Source: Jiulongibacter sp024742395
GTDB taxonomy: Bacteria > Bacteroidota > Bacteroidia > Cytophagales > Spirosomataceae
Assembly: GCA_965249455.1 (NCBI GenBank)
Contig: OZ252236.1
Coordinates: 4,526,001-4,590,000 of the forward strand
Length of the DNA stretch: 64,000 nucleotides
Direction of reading: 5' to 3'
The position numbers and the translations under genes are program-made. Position 1 is the first letter of the stretch, and every line of letters begins with the position of its first letter. Below, one piece after another: positions 60,788-64,000 of this stretch. Below the pieces are notes generated by a model that saw nothing but the letters and a program-made list of their open reading frames with translations, was not told the DNA's origin and did not search any database.

Positions 60788-61771
60788 ATGTTAAAAAAGA
60801 CGATTTTTTACTTTTCAATTTTCTCTTCCATTTTCCTTTTGGAATCTTGTGAAACCACAGATGTGGACGCCGCTACCGGTGACTGGTTCAAACTATCTGA
60901 TCTGGACGGACTGGCACGATATGCTGCCGTAGGTTTCTCTATTGACGGCTATGGATATTTAGGCATGGGAGCAGATGAAGACAATTACAAACTGAGTGAC
61001 TTTTGGAAGTATGACCCAAGCAGAAATACTTGGACACAAGTAGCAAGCTTCCCGGGCTTAGCCAGAACAGCTGCCACAGGTTTTAGTGTAGACGGCAAAG
61101 GTTATATAGGTACAGGACTTGATCAAGAAGATAACAGACTCAATGATTTTTGGGAGTTTGATCCTGATGCCAATACTTGGAAGCAAAAGTCTGATTTTCC
61201 GGGAACGGGTCGCAGAAATGCCATTAGCTTTGCCATTGGTAGTAAAGGATATTTAGGTACAGGTTTTGACGGTAGTTATACAAAGGATTTCTACTCCTAT
61301 GATCCTTCTATAGACGAATGGACCAAGATCACCAGTATTGGTGGCTCTAAAAGAGTGGCTGCGGCTGCTTTCGTCATTGGCAACAAGGGCTATGTAGGTA
61401 CCGGAAATAACAATGGCGTTAACCTCACCGATTTCTGGGAATACGACCCGGCACAGGATCTGTGGACAGAGAAACTCGATTTTGACGAGACTACCATTGC
61501 CAGATCTTACGGCTTAGGTTTTTCTTTAAAGAATAAAGGCTATTTCATGGGTGGTTCTGCCAGTAACGATGTATGGGAATTTACACCCGGTGGCGATGAC
61601 GACCTTGGCACGTGGACGCAGGTAACCAGTTTTGAGGGTAGTCCTAGAAACTACACTGTAGCTTGGTCTATTAATGACGAAGGCTATATCTCCACTGGTT
61701 CAAATGGTGTTTCGAGATATGATGATTTATGGAAATTTATCCCTGATATAGTACAGGACGATGAAGATTAA
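60788..61771 (+). CDS. Kelch-repeat surface lipoprotein
   Basis: A 327-residue lipoprotein (lipobox LLESC) with six Kelch-type blades. Each carries a G-Y-x-G-T/M-G core and a W-x-x-x-P/D turn, for example GKGYIGTGLDQEDNRLNDFW and SKGYLGTGFDGSYTKDFYSY. This makes a beta-propeller for protein or glycan binding. It overlaps the following DUF4907 gene by 11 bases and that gene leads closely into DUF4270, so the three form one operon. Confidence 0.9.
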   Translation: MLKKTIFYFSIFSSIFLLESCETTDVDAATGDWFKLSDLDGLARYAAVGFSIDGYGYLGMGADEDNYKLSDFWKYDPSRNTWTQVASFPGLARTAATGFSVDGKGYIGTGLDQEDNRLNDFWEFDPDANTWKQKSDFPGTGRRNAISFAIGSKGYLGTGFDGSYTKDFYSYDPSIDEWTKITSIGGSKRVAAAAFVIGNKGYVGTGNNNGVNLTDFWEYDPAQDLWTEKLDFDETTIARSYGLGFSLKNKGYFMGGSASNDVWEFTPGGDDDLGTWTQVTSFEGSPRNYTVAWSINDEGYISTGSNGVSRYDDLWKFIPDIVQDDED

Positions 61772-62087
61772 GCGAACACTTTTTCTTACCTGCCTCATTC
61801 TTGGTACCTACTTGTACACCGTAAGTCGGTGTAGTATGGAGTCAAAATACAGCTACGAGGTATTCAATGTAAATGAAAAGAATTTTGGATATGCTATATC
61901 AAAAAATGGCATACAGATAATTCATCAGGAGCATATTCCCGGATTATCAGGCAATCATAGGTTCCGTAACCGAAAGAGTACTGAAGAAGTGGCAGAACTG
62001 ATGATCAGAAAGTTAAAACAGGGAGAATTCCCTCCAACGGTATCTCAGGCCGAGCTATCGGAGCTCGGCCTGTACAAGGCAAAATAA
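61761..62087 (+). CDS. DUF4907 family protein
   Basis: A 108-residue protein with an N-terminal hydrophobic helix (about 7-23) ending at RCS, then a small DUF4907 domain with GYAISKNGIQIIHQEHIPGL and the C-terminal FPPTVSQAELSELGLYK. The Cys24 may be a non-standard lipidation site, but the residues before it do not match a good lipobox. DUF4907 genes often lie beside Kelch proteins in this phylum; the role is unknown. Confidence 0.85.
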   Translation: MKIKRTLFLTCLILGTYLYTVSRCSMESKYSYEVFNVNEKNFGYAISKNGIQIIHQEHIPGLSGNHRFRNRKSTEEVAELMIRKLKQGEFPPTVSQAELSELGLYKAK

Positions 62088-62096
62088 AAACAAGAT

Positions 62097-63392
62097 ATGA
62101 CCAAGAAACTCCTATGGCTGGTAGTAGGCCTTAGCAGCCAGTTTATGGCCTGTACTGAAGGCAGTTTAGACATCAACCTAGACCCAAACCCGCAGATCGA
62201 CGAAACTGCCTATATGATTGACACCATGAGAATAGATGCGTATACTATTAAGGGTGATAGCCTTAGTTCTTCTGCTTCAGGTGAAATCTTAGCAGGATCG
62301 GTAGATTTATCCGACTTAATTCATGTAGACGCCGAAGCCTACTTTCAGCTCAGTCTTCCCTTAGTAAGTTATGGATATTATAATATTACAGAGTCAATAG
62401 TAATAGACTCTGCTAAAGTGATTTTCCCTCATGCAGGATTTGTAGGAGATACCACCTATTCTCAACGTTTTCTTTTAAATGAGCTGCAGGAAGAAGTATC
62501 TACCTCTGACCAGCAGACAATTGATGACGCTTATACTTATAACCTCACTCCACTCGCTGAAACTGTCAAGAAGCTTCGTCCTTCTAAAGACACGACTTTA
62601 GAATTAACCATTGATCCCAATTTGGCACAGCAGATTTTGACCTATTACCAAACAAGTGATAAAGATGAAAACCCTGACCTAAAGAAAGTTTTAAAAGGGA
62701 TGGTACTTCGAGGTGATAAGTCCAATACGGCCATTAGCAGATTTGATGCTACCAATACAAAATTGAGGCTTTATACCCATACGGCTAAAACGTTTGAAAA
62801 GTACAATTTTGATTTCCCGGTGGTGGTAAACAATGCACAGTTTACGCATTATGCTACCTCCTCAAAATATTCAGGCTTTTCAAAGCTTGTGAATCCAGGA
62901 GATCAATTGAGCACAGCTGAAAGCAGTAATTCAATGCTATTAATGAATGCCATTGGCTATTCCGGTAAGGTAGTTATACCCGGAATAGCAGCACTTAAAG
63001 AAGTCACAGACCTGGCGAGCATCTATAAATGTACTTTGGTTTTATATTCTACAAGAAAAGGCAAAAACGAAACACCACAGCCTCCAAGTACTTTAGGTTT
63101 ATATTCTATTAACCTGAATAACGAAACAGAATCAGTATTAACAGACAATAGTGCCGTTCAAATTACCGGTTCATATACCTATGATCCTGAGGGTTTGGTT
63201 TTTAATAGTTATTATACGTTTGATCTTACAAATTATCTAATAGATATTTTGTACGGAGATGCCAAGAACAAGGGCTTCCAAATAGCTCCAATTGATGGCA
63301 CAGATGGCATCACCTCATTAAAAGGAGTGGGTTTGGCTGATTATGAACATGCTGGCTTTAAGGCTCAGCTGAGAGTGTATTATAACAAGTAA
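62097..63392 (+). CDS. DUF4270 surface lipoprotein
   Basis: A 431-residue lipoprotein (lipobox FMAC) of the DUF4270 family, recognised from the early DPNPQIDETAYMIDT and DTMRIDAYTIKGDSLSSS, the VIDSAKVIFPH strand, and a C-terminal beta-rich part ending AGFKAQLRVYYNK. These proteins are expected on the outer membrane surface; some relatives sit near glycogen or polysaccharide genes. It starts nine bases after DUF4907. Function unproved. Confidence 0.88.
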   Translation: MTKKLLWLVVGLSSQFMACTEGSLDINLDPNPQIDETAYMIDTMRIDAYTIKGDSLSSSASGEILAGSVDLSDLIHVDAEAYFQLSLPLVSYGYYNITESIVIDSAKVIFPHAGFVGDTTYSQRFLLNELQEEVSTSDQQTIDDAYTYNLTPLAETVKKLRPSKDTTLELTIDPNLAQQILTYYQTSDKDENPDLKKVLKGMVLRGDKSNTAISRFDATNTKLRLYTHTAKTFEKYNFDFPVVVNNAQFTHYATSSKYSGFSKLVNPGDQLSTAESSNSMLLMNAIGYSGKVVIPGIAALKEVTDLASIYKCTLVLYSTRKGKNETPQPPSTLGLYSINLNNETESVLTDNSAVQITGSYTYDPEGLVFNSYYTFDLTNYLIDILYGDAKNKGFQIAPIDGTDGITSLKGVGLADYEHAGFKAQLRVYYNK

Positions 63393-63393
63393 T

Positions 63394-64000
63394 TCAGAGT
63401 AAAGAGAGGAACCAGTCTAATAGCTCGTTTTCATCTACAATGCTCCAGGAATGAGGATGCCGGCTACCATCTGGCCGGTATCCTTTGTCTTCTGTCAGGA
63501 TTAGCTCAGAGATTTCATTGCCATCTATTTTCAATTGATTAACCATTGCTGCCAGATCTATGGCATTCATAGAATAATAATCCTTGCCTCTGTTGTCTAT
63601 CCACCAGTGAACATCGGGTTCGGTATAGGCCCTTACAGCAATATCTTTCAAGTATTTTACATTACCACCCTGACTGGCCGAATAGCAAAAGGGTGAGTAG
63701 TTTACATAGTTTGGCATAACTTCTTCCGGTTTTCCTTTAAGGTTCTTAACCAAATATTGACTTACCCACTTCCCTTCATTGGCCGCAATCTCGTTTAAAT
63801 TCATCCTCCAGGATTTCTCAGCAACAGACCAAAACCTGACCATATCTAAAGGAGAATCACAGACAGCAACGGCTCTTGGCTTTATTTTATACTGAGACTC
63901 ACTTGATGAAGCAAATATGGCCATTTTAAGAGCTCTGGTTCCTTCAAGTGACATTCCTGAAAACAGCAGCTTCTCTTCCGGTATTTGATTTTCTAAACAA
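63394..64000 (-). CDS. alpha/beta hydrolase (5' end outside window)
   Basis: The frame is open to the window edge, so the ATG at 63954 is internal. The nucleophile elbow is LLFSGMSLEGTRALK, with Ser in G-x-S-x-x-G. The acid candidate is Asp in AYTEPDVHWW and the histidine candidate is in RHPHSWS near the end. The order Ser-Asp-His fits an alpha/beta hydrolase. About 200 residues are visible; the N-terminal strands and any signal peptide are missing. The substrate is unknown. It converges on the DUF4270 gene. Confidence 0.8.
   Translation of the reverse strand, partial: CLENQIPEEKLLFSGMSLEGTRALKMAIFASSSESQYKIKPRAVAVCDSPLDMVRFWSVAEKSWRMNLNEIAANEGKWVSQYLVKNLKGKPEEVMPNYVNYSPFCYSASQGGNVKYLKDIAVRAYTEPDVHWWIDNRGKDYYSMNAIDLAAMVNQLKIDGNEISELILTEDKGYRPDGSRHPHSWSIVDENELLDWFLSLL

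Noticed and set aside
1..64000. CRISPR array, prophage, transposon, toxin-antitoxin or restriction system
   Set aside because: I saw no spaced repeats, transposase or integrase motifs, and no known defence domains; gene content and codon use look uniform.

Overview
The window reads as a stretch of core chromosome from a member of the Bacteroidota, most likely Cytophagales or a close relative. The evidence is an AT-rich genome without consistent Shine-Dalgarno sites, promoters of the TTTG-N19-21-TAnnTTTG type, a Rho factor with a long disordered N-terminal region, and families typical of the phylum: GLPGLI, DUF4270, DUF4907, DUF4956, DUF2490, OmpA/PD40 proteins, LytTR regulators, CarboxypepD_reg outer-membrane barrels and a 29-residue basic AURKAIP1/COX24-like protein. 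I saw no insertion sequence, prophage, CRISPR array, rRNA or tRNA gene.

Layout. 1-5.7 kb: partial pheS, a stand-alone LytTR protein, a divergent pair (VanX-like dipeptidase lipoprotein and SpmA-SpmB fusion), a small membrane protein and two lipoproteins. 5.7-10.5 kb: RNase G, the 29-residue basic protein, a TPR protein and HU on the minus strand, facing mutY and ssb. 10.5-21 kb: a PorE-like TPR/PD40/OmpA protein, a large zinc metalloprotease, two orphans, dnaG, a degenerate vanadium-haloperoxidase-like lipoprotein and a hemerythrin-like protein. 21-31 kb: a cobalamin riboswitch controlling a BtuB-like receptor, a phosphohexomutase, hisH-hisA-GNAT-hisF and lon. 31-40 kb: prc with an FKBP isomerase, a membrane LytTR-like protein, kdsC, a helix-hairpin-helix membrane protein paired with an OmpA protein, rho, dapF and rplS. 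40-50.8 kb: ispE with a cytochrome-oxidase-subunit-III-like gene, a GLPGLI/outer-membrane-barrel pair, recO, murI, valS, an aldose-epimerase-like protein and an isolated rpsJ.

50.9-64 kb is the accessory part. A LytS/LytTR two-component pair lies divergent to a barrel/PepSY/Spy-like operon whose barrel and Spy-like members carry the same Gly-Arg-Pro-rich segment. It is followed by a DUF4353 beta-helix lipoprotein, a VTC-type polyphosphate polymerase domain protein, a DUF4956 membrane protein and a DUF2490 barrel, then a Kelch/DUF4907/DUF4270 surface operon and a partial alpha/beta hydrolase.

The most unusual items are the haloperoxidase-like protein that keeps its scaffold but has lost the vanadate-site histidines, the VTC-DUF4956-DUF2490-DUF4353 cluster, the barrel/PepSY/Spy-like operon with its shared motif, the isolated rpsJ with a textbook promoter and leader, mutually exclusive hairpins near 13.0 kb, and an inverted repeat that abuts both start codons of a divergent gene pair near 2.45 kb.
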